NCBI RefSeq assembly: GCF_022539505.1
Contig: NC_061510.1
Span: forward strand, 37,349,047-37,413,046
Source of the DNA: Lolium rigidum
Lineage: Eukaryota; Streptophyta; Magnoliopsida; Poales; Poaceae
DNA length: 64,000 nt
Reading direction: 5' to 3'
The translations under genes and the position numbers were made by a program. The notes below the pieces were generated by a model, which did no database searches, was not told where the DNA came from, and saw nothing but the letters and a program-made list of their open reading frames with translations. This document shows positions 30,668 to 42,063 of the stretch, piece by piece; positions within the stretch are counted from its first letter, which is position 1; each line of letters begins with the position of its first letter.

Positions 30668-32062
30668 TTAAATCGTGAAACGGTTGACCAGGTCGCACAG
30701 GTTGGCGTGCGAGGAGCCACCAGGCTGCATTGCCTCTGTGGCTTTGAGGGAGAGCTCGCGGACACGGCTCCGCATCTCCTGGCCCTCCTCTCCTCCGCAA
30801 AGCATGGTGGTGAGCGCCGCCTGAATCACCTCGCGGCGCACCGCCATGTCCGGCTCCTTTGGCCGGATGCTCAACCCGATCCCTAGTTCGTCCACCACCA
30901 GCTTCTCATTCACGGGCTGATCCGAGTCTAGCAAGCGAGGCCATGTCACCACAGGCTTGGCAGCCATTATGGTTTCCATGATGGAGTTCCACCCGCAGTG
31001 CGTGAGGAAGCAGCCCAGCGCTGCGTGTGAGAGGATCAGCAGCTGGGGCACCCAGCCTGTAACTATCCGGCCGTGGCCGGCAACACGCGCCTGGAGTTGA
31101 CGCAGGGGCTCGCCCAGGTGGTCGGCCTTGTTGAAGACCCAGATGAAGGGGTAGCCTGAGGCCTCAAGCCCAAGCCCAAGCTCCAGGAGCTGCTCGGGTT
31201 CCATCGTAGGAGCTAGAGTCCCGAAGCTGACGTAGACGACGGAGCCGCCCTCCTTGCCATCGAGCCACCGCAGGTACTCGTCGGCATCGACGGTGGCGGC
31301 ATCCCCTCTCGCCGTCTTCACCAGCCCGCCGCCGGCGCCGGTGAGCTGGTGGTGGAGCGATACCGGGCCGACAGTCCACACTTGTTTCCCGGAGGCCGCC
31401 GCGAAGCCGCGGACGTATTCTGGCTCCAACTCCAGGAACGTGGTGAGGATCATGCCGTCCACCTCAGCCTGCGCCCCGTATATCTCCTCGCGGACCGCCC
31501 GCCAGCATGGCTCGCTGAAGAAGCGTGCGGTGTGGTCCCTCGTGAGCTGGACCCTCTTCTTCCAGCCCGGCACCGGCACCATGACTGGCTCGTCGACTTG
31601 GTCGGCCTCGAGCTCGCACAGGGCGCTCAAGGCTGGGATGGCCAAGAAGCTGAGACGCGGAACCCCGAGGCTTGCGGCGAGCGCGCTCGTCCACGGGTGG
31701 CAGAAGTCGGACACGATGCAGGTCGCGCGCGGCGCGTGCGTGCGGAGGTGCTCCTCGACGGGTGCTTGGAGCAGCGCCACCGCCTGGAAGTATCCCACCA
31801 CGCGCTCCGCCGAGATGTTGTCCATGTTGTCCGCCCCGTCCGATACATACTCCAGCGGGAACTCCAAGAGGCGGACCTCCAGGCCAGACTGCTCGATGCA
31901 GGGGCGGACCCTGGCCGCGGTGGCCGGCGTTGCGACGATGCTGCACAAGGCGCCGCGGGCGCACAGCAGCAACGCTGTGTCGATGGCCGGGATGATGTGA
32001 CCCTGGGCCATGAGCGGGATGAAGACGAAGTGCGCCCGCTTGGCAGAGCTCTCTTCAGTCAT
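30668..32062 (-). CDS. UDP-glycosyltransferase, family 1 (UGT73-like), 464 aa
   Basis: Transfers a sugar from a UDP-sugar to a small acceptor such as a phenolic or terpenoid; probably cytosolic. I chose the ATG at 32062 because MTEESSAKRAHFVFIPLMAQGH places the catalytic His at residue 22, as in the family; an upstream in-frame ATG at 32164 would add 34 atypical residues. The partner Asp is D119 (CIVSDF). The C-terminal PSPG box spans W337-Q382 with HCGWNS and an end DQPVNEK. It is 46 residues instead of the usual 44, with two extra residues between TWP and DQ. One exon, no stops. The acceptor cannot be deduced. Its last 59 codons are duplicated at 29093-29272. Confidence 0.92.
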   Translation of the reverse strand: MTEESSAKRAHFVFIPLMAQGHIIPAIDTALLLCARGALCSIVATPATAARVRPCIEQSGLEVRLLEFPLEYVSDGADNMDNISAERVVGYFQAVALLQAPVEEHLRTHAPRATCIVSDFCHPWTSALAASLGVPRLSFLAIPALSALCELEADQVDEPVMVPVPGWKKRVQLTRDHTARFFSEPCWRAVREEIYGAQAEVDGMILTTFLELEPEYVRGFAAASGKQVWTVGPVSLHHQLTGAGGGLVKTARGDAATVDADEYLRWLDGKEGGSVVYVSFGTLAPTMEPEQLLELGLGLEASGYPFIWVFNKADHLGEPLRQLQARVAGHGRIVTGWVPQLLILSHAALGCFLTHCGWNSIMETIMAAKPVVTWPRLLDSDQPVNEKLVVDELGIGLSIRPKEPDMAVRREVIQAALTTMLCGGEEGQEMRSRVRELSLKATEAMQPGGSSHANLCDLVNRFTI

Positions 32063-32880
32063 TTTTGGTAGGAGGTAGCGATACGATTCGACGACTATCC
32101 TGCAACCAGTTGCTCCTTTAAGGAAAAGTCTAGCACACGTGTAGCGTGTTACACTCGTGGCCACGCCACAACTTCGCCGTCATGGGCACAACTGAAACCA
32201 ACCGCACAACAAATCGTGCCTTATCTTCTCTCTCCCTTTTGGGTCCCTCTAGCACTATCTCAGTCAGCTGACACTCACCAATCTGATTATTTTTGCCGGA
32301 GTGGTGCACTTTTGTGACGGGATGGGCGGGGTCAGCCTTTTCTTCTCGCCACCTAGGGTTTCTGGGGTTGCGACCGCGAGCGACCAGGTGCCCTAACCGC
32401 CACCGCCACACCACAAGCCCACCTCCTGTGCCTCCCTTCCCTCGCCGTTGTAGATGGACGTCGCCCGGCAAAGCCTGGCCGGTGCCGGAGGTGGCGAGGC
32501 CCTCCTCTCCTCTTCGCTCGACGGACGGCGCGGGACACCTTATCTAGCGAGGGCGTGGTGCCCGGCAAGGTGCGTGGCCTGGGTGTGTGTCTCGAAGCTT
32601 TGGTTGGAGAGGATATGAAATTTTGGGACTTCTTTGTGTTTTCTGCTCTTGCCCGTAGTACCGGGGTGGCCAGCGGTAGTACCGCTACCGCTGCCCACAC
32701 ACGTGTACGCAGGAGCCAGAACCCAACTCACGGTACTGTTGCTGCTCACCTAGGGGCGGTAATACCGGGCCATGTACCGCTCCTGATACCACCCATAGGG
32801 GGTTACATATTTTGTACCTAGGTTGGTACCTGACTGGTGCTCAGCCCGGAACTACTTTTTAGACACCCTGTTGCGGGGCT
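32063..32880. other. UGT upstream region and GC-rich unassigned block
   Basis: The first 200 bp should hold the UGT promoter. 32290-32560 is GC-rich with open frames but no recognised motif. 32640-32850 is rich in GGTAC/GTACC words of the kind found in grass LTR elements. Confidence 0.3.
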
Positions 32881-33780
32881 CGCTGTAGTACCTGACAAGA
32901 GATTAACTTGTCAATGCCTACGGATTGTATACTTAGGGTTTGGTAGAAAGTAGAGGGTAAGTAGATCTCGAAGGTTCAGCCGAAAAGGTGCCCGACTAAG
33001 AAAATTAGGGTGTATGTTGACAATAGATTCGATGGATTTCCTCCCCACGACTCCCCTTTATATAGGAGGGAGAGCCAAGGGATTTCGTGCCGTACAAGTT
33101 ACAAACTCTGGGAAGCTACCCGAGTCTTTCCCGTACAATTACATGACTCGTGATTCCTAATATAACTCTAGATTCCTTATTGATGTTCGCCGGGCTTCTG
33201 GGTCTTGAAAGCTTTGAGCCGTGGGCCTCCAGATATCCTCGGGTACCTTATTCGGCAGGCCCATTCGGGATGCCTATGTCAGTACCGGCTGCAGAGTTCT
33301 CAAGTACCATCACTATGGAAACGTGGTGCCGGTGGTAGAGGGACACCCAGGACACCGAACTCGCAGAACATGCTACGGTACCTCAATCGGTACTTGTACC
33401 GGTAGTTCCGCTCAACGAGTCCCACGTGCGACTTAAACCTAATGGTAACATCCGGGCCGGTGAAGCCTTTGTGGATGTTGGTTGGCCTTTGTGGCACCAC
33501 AGCTCTCCAACGTAGACGTACTTCCATTTGGAAGGAAATACGGGGAACAAATCATCGTCTTGTGTCTCCATACGGTTACCTTGTTCCCTCTACCTTGCTT
33601 GTCTTGATACTTGTTTCACTTGTGTTTCTATATATTTGCATCGTATAGGTTTCTAATTCCATCTTGCTCATCTTTACCTTATTCAATAAAGCCCTAAAAT
33701 TGAAACGACTTAAAACTTTAAGTAGCTCGTATTCACCCCCTCCCCCGCCCGCCTATAGCTAGTCCTATCGACCTTTCAGA
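32880..33780 (+). repeat. LTR-like remnant (probably copia)
   Basis: A TATATAGGAGGGAGAG promoter-like box lies near 33058, a CAATAAAG polyadenylation-like signal lies near 33684, and a pyrimidine-rich CACCCCCTCCCCC tail ending CGACCTTTCA lies near 33735-33778. The layout resembles the 3' half of SIRE/Angela-type copia LTRs. No primer site follows and no partner LTR is present, so this is only a remnant. Confidence 0.35.
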
Positions 33781-33973
33781 AGGTGAGTGTGAGGCTTTTA
33801 AACATATTAAACAAAAACACTCAAATTAAACGGAAAATAAAACTTTCATTCAACTTTTATCATATACAATTAAAAAGTTAAATGAACAAACGGACTCCCT
33901 TTGGGGCTAGCCTCGACCAGGGGCGCGCGACGGGCTAGCCTTGTTGCCATTCGTCCCTTTGCTCATTGTGCCT

Positions 33974-35110
33974 TGATACCGACAAGTGTAGGGGATCCCT
34001 CAGATCTTCAAGTAAGTATTAGTATCGATCCCACGAAGATATGAAGGCTAAGTATTATATTCTTTCAAAGCAGGGTGTCACTTTTCTAATTATCTAGGCA
34101 CTAAACAAACACAATAAACTAGGGTGGTTTCTTAGGAAAGTTTAAAACTCAAAGTAAAGATACAAGAAAGTAAATAATACGATATTAAAATAAAGTGCTG
34201 AAATTAAAGAGAGCTTTTCGTTGTTGCTGAGAAGTGGGTCAAAATGTAGACATGAGGTGACCAACGGGATGTTGCATGGATGAGATTGATCATATGATAC
34301 AATATAAATAACACCATACTTGTGTAGGTGTGTTTTCCAGATATAATTGTGCCTACTAATGATGAGAATTTGCATAACATCTATTGTTATACCTGCCTAT
34401 TTCGTTGGGCCAACTTGGAACTGCAGGTAATTAAGTTATACTTTTTGGAATAGCACGGAACAATGCATTAGCACTCTATGGACACACATGACCCTCAAAC
34501 TATGACATATGCCCCTTATTTTCCCTAACTGTCACTTTGGGGTTCGCGGATTCAACATAATAACAGATAATATAATTTGCAGATAAATTCCAAACTCATA
34601 TATATGATGAGAAACAAAAGTTCAGTAGTGAAATCATGTCACTCGGGCTCTAGTAACAACGATTAAACATAGCAAATGTGCATCAACACTCATACAAGAA
34701 TATCTTCAAGACTAGGATATCAAATCTTAACATCTACTAGCTCCATCCGAAGGCTTATATTTTTTTTAGAAAGTCAAACTATGTCAAGTTTGACCAAGTT
34801 TTTATCAAAAATCATTAACGTGTAAAATACAAAATCAATATCATTAGATATATAATGAAATATACTTTCATATGATATCTACAAAATATCATATTTATCG
34901 ATAGATTCTTCTAGAGGTTTGGTCAAACTTTACTTGGTTTGACTTTTAAAAATAAGCCTTAAGCCTTGAGATGGAGGTAGTATGCATTATTACATGTTCA
35001 ATCTCATCCAATAACCTTACAACCCACACCTAGAGCAGGAATTACTCACGCATGGACATGGTTATGGAGATCTTGATGGAAAGGCTGATGAGGTGGCGCA
35101 ACATTGTGGC
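33974..35110. repeat. Possible solo or truncated LTR (TGATACC... start), carrying a Stowaway MITE
   Basis: TGATACCGACAAGTGTAGGG followed by GATC-rich text resembles the start of grass gypsy LTRs that begin TGATGACCCACAAGTATAGG. The right boundary is uncertain. The interior is AT-rich and non-coding. Confidence 0.35.
34737..34980. mobile_element. Stowaway MITE
   Basis: About 244 bp, left end CTAGCTCCATCCGAAGGCTT and right end AAGCCTTGAGATGGAGGTAG, with long internal complementary arms (AGTCAAACTATGTCAAG and matching TTTGACTTTT). TA flanks are plausible. Confidence 0.75.
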
Positions 35111-35211
35111 TAGGAGGTTGTGGCTGTGAGGCGAGCAATGAAGGCGAGTATGAGGCTTATATAGTCAGTGACAATGCGGGAAGCACAAGGGGGAGAAGGG
35201 GAGAAGGGGAG

Positions 35212-38200
35212 TGCGGTGACCCAGCATACCACTGCATGGTGCGGTACGCAAGTCGTTGACATAACACAAGTGAAACACCGTTCCACTCATATTACATCCC
35301 TCAGAGTGGTACAACAGAAACATATGCAAGTCCAAGGCATGTCTATAGAAGGATACACGAACTGTTTACAGAAGATCAACATAGTCTCCTACTTTACAGT
35401 GAGGTAAAACTGCAAATAAAGCTTCAGAAGAACAACTCGTAATCTAACTTATTGCTAACTCTAGCTCTAGAGCTACTTGGCTTGCTATAGAACTCTAACT
35501 ACTTAGGTGCTAGGATTTGGGAAAAGGTTCCCTTCTATTACTAGTCTAGGTTTTCACTCTAGCTGATGCAGAAGTTGACTCCATTGACTTCATTGATTGA
35601 GTTCTCCATATTGTTGCAGTTGACTCCTTTATCTTCGAGTTCCACGGCAGCTTCTCCTTCAGTGACTTTGATCTAAGAAGGGGGTTCAAAAGGGAGGGAA
35701 TGAGTACGAGCGTACTCAGCAAGTTCATTATAGGAAATAGGTGTATCATGGACTAGCTACAGCCACAGACCAGAAAGTCATAGGCGAATGCATGTTTTCG
35801 TAAACATTTCTTCAAAAGGTTTATTTTATTCCGAAAACTATGCCCGTCAGTCTTCAGAGGTTGACCAGACTTCATGGAGTTCCTTTCCTGCCGCGTTCGT
35901 AGTTCCCTTCCTGGAATAGGGAGTGACAGCCACAATTTGATACACTTTGCAGAGGTACGTTACTTTTATCATAAGAGAACTTATCCTTGTTGTCAACCAG
36001 GCTTAAGTCTCCGTCACACTTCCTTGCCGCTAGGCCAGGTATAAGATCCAAGCCAATCATTTCCTTCTCCGCGACCCTGCATACCCACCCTTTTGTCTAT
36101 CCGCACATCCCCGGTAGACATCTCCCGATCATACGACTTTACTCACGATGTGCTATGGACAATCCATCATAGAAGGTAGAGCGCTCTCATCCACAAGGAT
36201 GGGGATTTAAAAGGATTCCCCAACCTATTGCAGTGTTCTCGCAACACCCAGCCAGACTCTATCAAGTCCGTTGATATGCAGAAGGAAAAAGATACAACTG
36301 ACTTCCCCAGAGCCATTATAGATCTTATGGTTAACGCGATATGCACACCGCTAGAATCACTAGACGGCATTGGTGATTAGTCCTAGATGAGTAGTACCCT
36401 TGCAATGGAACCTCCACCAACAACACATACCATGGTTCCATTGCCCACCACATAGTCATATTCATAATTGTAAAGTAATGTTTTGATTTTCAATGCAAGA
36501 GTGATAAGTATAGTACTTTGCATATAGTTTGATAAAAATAATCAAATGACATGAGCAAGCGATGAACTTGCCTTTTTTGACAGCAAGATTATGCAGGCAA
36601 AAGCTTCGATACGTGATAACTCCAAGTTCTGAAATACCATCATCGTCCGGTAAGGACAATGTTTAAAGAACGTGCAAAGATGCTATAATGCACAGTATGA
36701 GATGCAATCGCTCTAAGCGTAACCTAACCCCGATGATTTAGGATTGGTGAGTTGTAAAGATTTCTTTAGGGTGTGTTGCACTTTTAGAATGGTTTCTAAA
36801 ACAAGTTTCTTATTAGGGTTTGGTTAAATTAGTATCATAAACAAGTGATATAATGCATCATAACAATCATACACACAAAGGAATAGTGGTTGCATAACAT
36901 GTAAAGATCAGTTGTCAGTTTTAAGTCCTATAGGGCATGGTTGATGTTTACTTCAAAAGAATAACTTTTGAAGAACATGTTTAATAAAGAACAAGGATTA
37001 CTACAAATAGAAGCTATGCGCTTCTAAGGTTTACTAGGATTCACTAGTAGGTTCATTTAATTCACCAATTAGAGACTAGTTGGTTACTAAGTACGATGGG
37101 TCTATATGTAGCAAGTATTGGCATGTTTATTACTATGGTTGATCATAGAGTATCATATCAAAGGATGGTTATCAAGGTGGTGCCATGAGTTAAACATTAG
37201 GGTTTACTATAACTTCTCATTTGTTTCACTAAGTAATCAACAATGGGTTCCTAAACTAGGTGGTTCATTAATTATCTAGTAGGCACATGGTTTAGTGTAG
37301 CGCATCTAAAGTGAAGTACTACATAAGTTTTGCTACTTAAGGTTGATCCCAATGGTGTGGTATTAAGTAATGGTGATCAATGGTGCCAACATGAGGGTAA
37401 CAAGTTAGGGTTTACACCTAGGTGGTACTAGTTGGTCATATAAGGTATTAGTCAAAAGTGAAAGCATGAAATGATAACTTAAATTGCATTTGAGTTGATA
37501 ATATCTTAATAAAATATGAGCATGTTTTTATTTGCTTAGTCTAGATCAATAACTAAAGTTAAGTTCCTATGATCACATGTTATAAACCCCTAGGGTTTTA
37601 GACTTGAATTTTTTTTAGGGTTTTCACATAAAATAATAGGGTTAAGGTCTTTACTCATATTATAACTAGGGTTTCCAAGTTGTGATACCATTCTTCGAAT
37701 AATAATTGGGTAATAAAGTTTAAGTTATTAATAACTTTGAAATAATAATATTAGTTTTTAACATTTTTCTATTTTTCTTATTATTTAAAGAAAATGATAA
37801 AGTGCAATTTAGGGTTTTTAAAATACCACTAATATTTAAGATAATGATAACATGATGAAAGCAAATTACTTTTAGTGTTTAATTTATTTCCTAAATGGAT
37901 ATTACTTATTTATGAAATTTAAATAATTATTGAATTTTAATGGTATTTAGGATAAAAGAAAAGGCATAATTAATAAAGGTTAAACAACTGAATTTTTGTT
38001 TTGACAAACATTTTCATACTATATTTTTACTGGCTAGAGTTTATTTTCTTGAGCATTTTGATATCTTATTTGCATTTGTCAGATTTGAAATGAATTTTAT
38101 ATATTTCTGCAAAGTTTCAGTATTTTCTGGAATTTAAAATAAAGGACAAATACTAAACATACCGGGCTAAACCTAACTATGGTCACTGACTGGTGGGGTC

Positions 38201-38479
38201 TGGTCCAGGTCAGCTGCCTCGTTGGAAGTTGACCAAGTCAAAGTGGTCAATGGGTCCCACTGCCACGTCGACATCATCGGCGGCTTGACACCGGCAAGTC
38301 AGAACGCGATGGCGAATCCGATTTCGAGCTCCCCGGGATGGTCTACTACATGTTTCTGGACCCCCTCGACCTGCTGAGCACGATGGTGGTGGTGGTTACT
38401 GAAATAATCACCAGAGCATCGCAGGAGAAGGCATATGCGGCGGCGCTGCTCCGGCCAAACGACTAACACGAGCTAGCGA
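35212..38479. repeat. AT-rich host repeat, left part (long LTR-like), split by the Tat element
   Basis: It begins near TGCGGTGACCCAGCATACCA and continues across the gypsy insertion to about 63100, where it ends CCTGGGATATTACA. Seen from the minus strand that right end starts TGTAATATCCCAGG, a common grass LTR start. A TATAAATA box near 60719-60727 is on the minus strand. No target duplication was found, so identity and borders are tentative. The stretch has no gene; many TTAGGGTTT-like words occur (36,700-38,150). Confidence 0.3.
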
Positions 38480-39213
38480 TGTTGGGGGATGACCCCCGGT
38501 ATGCCAAAGGCATGCCAAACCGGATGGTTTGAGCCATCAAGATACCGGTTTAAAGTTTATTCCGGGCTGTGAAGCCAAGCGATTGGCTAAGTAAGTCTAT
38601 ACCGGTATCCCCAGGAGGGGTATGCCGGAAAGAGCTAAGAAGGTACCGGATTACCGGTAAGAGGTGCACTGTAGCACGTCGGCAAGACTGGTCAAAGATT
38701 CTCTCAAGAGCAAGAGGACAAGGATGAGCTAAGCAAAGTTGCTTTAAACGAAGCCCTGACGCCAAAGAGGAAGGTGACGTTGAAAGCATCCGGAGGACGT
38801 CAGCCTCCCTGATTAAAGAGATACCGGCGTCACCAGTGATTAAAGAGGCTTTGTAAAGTAGTTTGTCTAGTCAAAGATGCCATTAGGGTTTCTTAGGGTT
38901 TCTTCCCTTGTAAGCCACCCTCTCCCCTATATAAGGAGAGGGGGCACACCCGCGGGCATGAGGAGATAGAGGAGCTATTGTGTGCTATCTTGTATCCAAA
39001 AACCTGTAACCTTTTGTGATAAATGAATAGAGAGATCTGAAGGGGAGAAAGCTCTAGTGTCCTTCTTCTTCTACCCCTGGCCAAGGCCAAGTTCTTAGGA
39101 GATCCATCCAGAATCCATCCCATCCTTACCAAAACCCTCACCCTAATCCTCTAGCGCCCATTCGGCCCCAACTTAAGCCATCCTATGGCATCTGTCTGTT
39201 CACCACGACGACA
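38480..39213 (+). repeat. Tat element 5' LTR
   Basis: TGTTGGGGGATGACC start, CA end, TATATAAGG box near 38930, immediately followed by the primer-site region. Preceded by AGCGA. Confidence 0.9.
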
Positions 39214-39214
39214 G

Positions 39215-39233
39215 TTGGTGCCCACCGTGGGGC
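39215..39233 (+). other. Tat element primer-binding region
   Basis: TTGGTGCCCACCGTGGGGC right after the 5' LTR is the primer-site sequence seen in many grass gypsy elements. I did not assign the tRNA. Confidence 0.65.
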
Positions 39234-41560
39234 ATGAAGCGGCGCTTGCTGGAGTTCATATTCGGGCGGGCATCCTCAACGTCTCCGGCGAGCGGGTGGT
39301 GTCTGCGCTCGTGCAGCGCATCTACTCGCTGGACTTCATCAACGACAACGCGGGCTGCTTCGCCAACGGCGGTGTTTTCCCCAAGAACGGCCGCGTCATC
39401 GAGTTCGGCAGTCACCGCGTCTACTTCGGCACCGTCCCTGTGCGCCAGCGCCTCTCGCCGGTGCTGGTGGCGCCGGACCCGCCGAGGTGGCTGTGCGCTG
39501 GCCGCGCCACTGGTAGCGTGGAGGTGATGATGGCAGGCGTGACTGACGCCGGCAAGGAGGTCGCGGCGGAAGGCGCAGGGCAAGCAAGGTCCACGCGCAC
39601 GGCCAAGCCGCCAACCGAGCGCGACCAGGTGGTTGCAGGTACATCTGCACCGCCACCGGAGAATCCTCTCCATGCGGCGATGAACATGCTGGCGACGCCC
39701 CTGGCGCAGAACATCGATCCGGCAGTGGCTCAGGCGGAGCTGGAGGCGCAACAATAGAAGCTGCTCTCCGCAGGCGCGGACATCATCCGGGCGCAGCGCG
39801 AGCTGAACCTAACCCTACGTGAGTATAACGCTGCCCATGGCTTTGCTTCTGTTAGCGCTCAGGTTGCTAGGATGCCGGAAAACCGGCTTAAGGCTCGTAA
39901 TCTAGATCAGGATTTGCGTAAGGAGATTCTTGCCGGCAAAAGTACATCTGCATCTCTGAGTATCATAGAAAACCTAAGTACAGTAGCCCGGATAAAAGCA
40001 TAAAAGCTGCTAGGGCTGCTGTAGAGCTGTGCGATTCGCTTACCGGAGATGCCCTAGCCAAGCAACAAGAGCGAGTTAGGGAGTTGTTTGACATGATTCA
40101 AGAACAAAATGCTGAGCTTGCTAGAGCAAACAAAGCTGCGGCATCAAAATCTGTGCGTTCAACAAAGAATGCTGGTAGCAAGTCCCATGGGTGGGCATTG
40201 TCCCCCCATCCGGACAGAAGAAAAGAAAAAGAAATGAATGCGCAGCAGTTGACTGTGTACGATCCGGTTCATGCCGGAAAACAACAACCCGGGCAACACG
40301 ATGCCGGTAGAAAAAGCCTAGGGGCAGATCGAGGCTACGCCAGAAGAGGCCATGCCGGAAACAATCATGCCGGTAGACATGAAACCGGGCAAAATTATCG
40401 AGCTGCAAGGGCATCGTACGAAGAAGAGGAATTGCCTCCACCAAGGTACCGGCAGACAAGGGCCGCGGTACCGGAACGTTACGATGAAGCTGATTCAACA
40501 ACTGAAAAACTTACAGCCTACCGGAATCCATTGGGGGAACGTGTAGGAGAAAGATGCTTAACAGACCGGGATGCGAGGCACCGGCTGGACAGAGTGTATT
40601 TATCTGAAATGATCGAGGCAGAAGGTCCTCCTGGCCCAAAATGCTTTGGTCCAAGGATCATGAAAGAGGAACCACTGGTTCGCAACTTCCAGTTGCCCCG
40701 TGACACAAAGACATATGATGGCACCACTAAGCCGGAAGACTGGCTCGCGGATTACGTGACCGCGGTGTACGTCGCTGGCGGCGGAGGAACCGTAACTGGT
40801 GGAGGAAACCGGCGTTGGGCCGTGAGAATTGTACCATCATTCCTGGTAGGACCGGCACGTATCTGGTTAAACAACTTTCCGGCAGGAAGCATAAATGGTT
40901 GGTTGGAGTTTGAGGAAGCATTTGTGAGTAACTTCAGCAGTACATACCGGAGGCCAAACAGGCCGCAGCAGCTCGCTTTGTGCGTACAGCGCCCAAATGA
41001 AATAGACCGGGATTAGCTGACCCGGTGGAATTCCACAAGAAACTCCTGTGAAGGGGTGATTGAGGCGCAAGCCATTGCTTGATTTTGCAATGGATGCCGG
41101 AGAGGTTCACCGTTGTGGCAAAAGCTGCAGCGAAACATGCCGGTAACTCTGGCAGAGATGATACGTGTGGCAGATAGCTACGCATTGGGAGACCCAATGC
41201 AACCGGCAGTGCAAGCCGATCCGGCGCAAACAAGCCAACCGCGCCAAGATCAATACCGGGATAACCGGCACAACAAAAGAAGGGAAGATTTTCCGGATCG
41301 AAGGTATGGTCCGCAGCAAGTAGCCGCGGTGCAAGATAATTCTGGCGCCAGTGGAAGCCAAAGGCAAAAAACCGGATCGCAACCCTGGGCGGGTCCTAAA
41401 AAACAATGGGTTGAAAAGAAACCATGGGGAGAGAAAAATAATTGGCAAGACAGTACAAGATACACCATGGAATCAGCAATGGAGCAACCATGCCGATTTC
41501 ACACTCAAAATCCGGCAAGGCCGGCTAATCATTTGACAAAAAGACTATTCCTGGATCAAA
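39234..41560 (+). pseudogene. Tat gag with stops and a frame change
   Basis: An N-terminal region (39234-39757) ends in a stop. A helical linker (QELFDMIQEQN-like) resumes in another frame by 40084. The gag core follows: PEDWLADYVTAV near 40735, FLVGPARIWLNNFPAGS near 40840, and a SNFSSTYRRPNRPQQLALC block near 40926. Stops interrupt at 41014-41016 and near 41081. LWQKLQRNMPVTLAEMIR (near 41113) and a basic Gln/Arg-rich tail close the region. This would be the nucleocapsid precursor; it cannot be translated as one protein. Confidence 0.82.
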
Positions 41561-41779
41561 TACTTGATGTTGAAAGGTGCGGTAAAAGATGCGCAAGCAC
41601 AAGGATGTTCTACGATACTCCCACCCTCGCAAGACATGTTGCGGCAACAACTGCCACCACCACCACCGCTTACCAGAGCCAACGCTGTACCGGTACAGCA
41701 GCACCAGCAAGTTCATCAGGTGGAGGATGGCAATGACCAACCGCCACCGCCGGCACCTTTAGGGCGGAACGTTTACAAG

Positions 41780-42063
41780 GACCCGCACCTGTGTTGTGTT
41801 TTGTTCGTTACTGAGCCAACCGACAGGCAAAGCATGCATCGTCGTTCCATGGAGGTGGACGCGGTGATGCCGGCAGTTCCAAAATATATGTTGTGGTCAG
41901 ATCAGGAAATTACCTGGTCGTTTAAGGATCACCCAAAAATAATGCCAAATCCGGGTGGTTATGCTCTTGTTGTGGACCCAATCATGCATGGGCCAACGAC
42001 TCGAGTCAAGTTCAGCAAAGTGCTGATAGACAATGGAAGCATCATAAATATTATGTACCGGCA
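41780..42063 (+). pseudogene. Tat protease, 5' part (split by the nested element)
   Basis: The frame encodes the start of the aspartic protease with the VLIDNGSIINIMYR active-site loop near 42022. The usual D-G-G/D-S-G of the lineage reads D-N-G. Coding ends exactly at the nested insertion (target CGGCA, 42059-42063) and resumes in phase at 50075. Confidence 0.82.

Larger units (their letters stand above)
29275..30848. repeat. Tandem duplication, unit 2
   Basis: Same order as unit 1: hAT MITE (29358-29523), shared sequence (about 29530-29937), PIF/Harbinger fragment (29938-about 30597), and UGT 3' end. Here the UGT continues into the complete gene. The left junction follows CCATG of the truncated UGT copy. 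Confidence 0.85.

Noticed and set aside
31254..32071. Plus-strand frames of about 240 codons over the UGT
   Set aside because: Antisense shadows; the minus strand carries the catalytic His, Asp and PSPG box.
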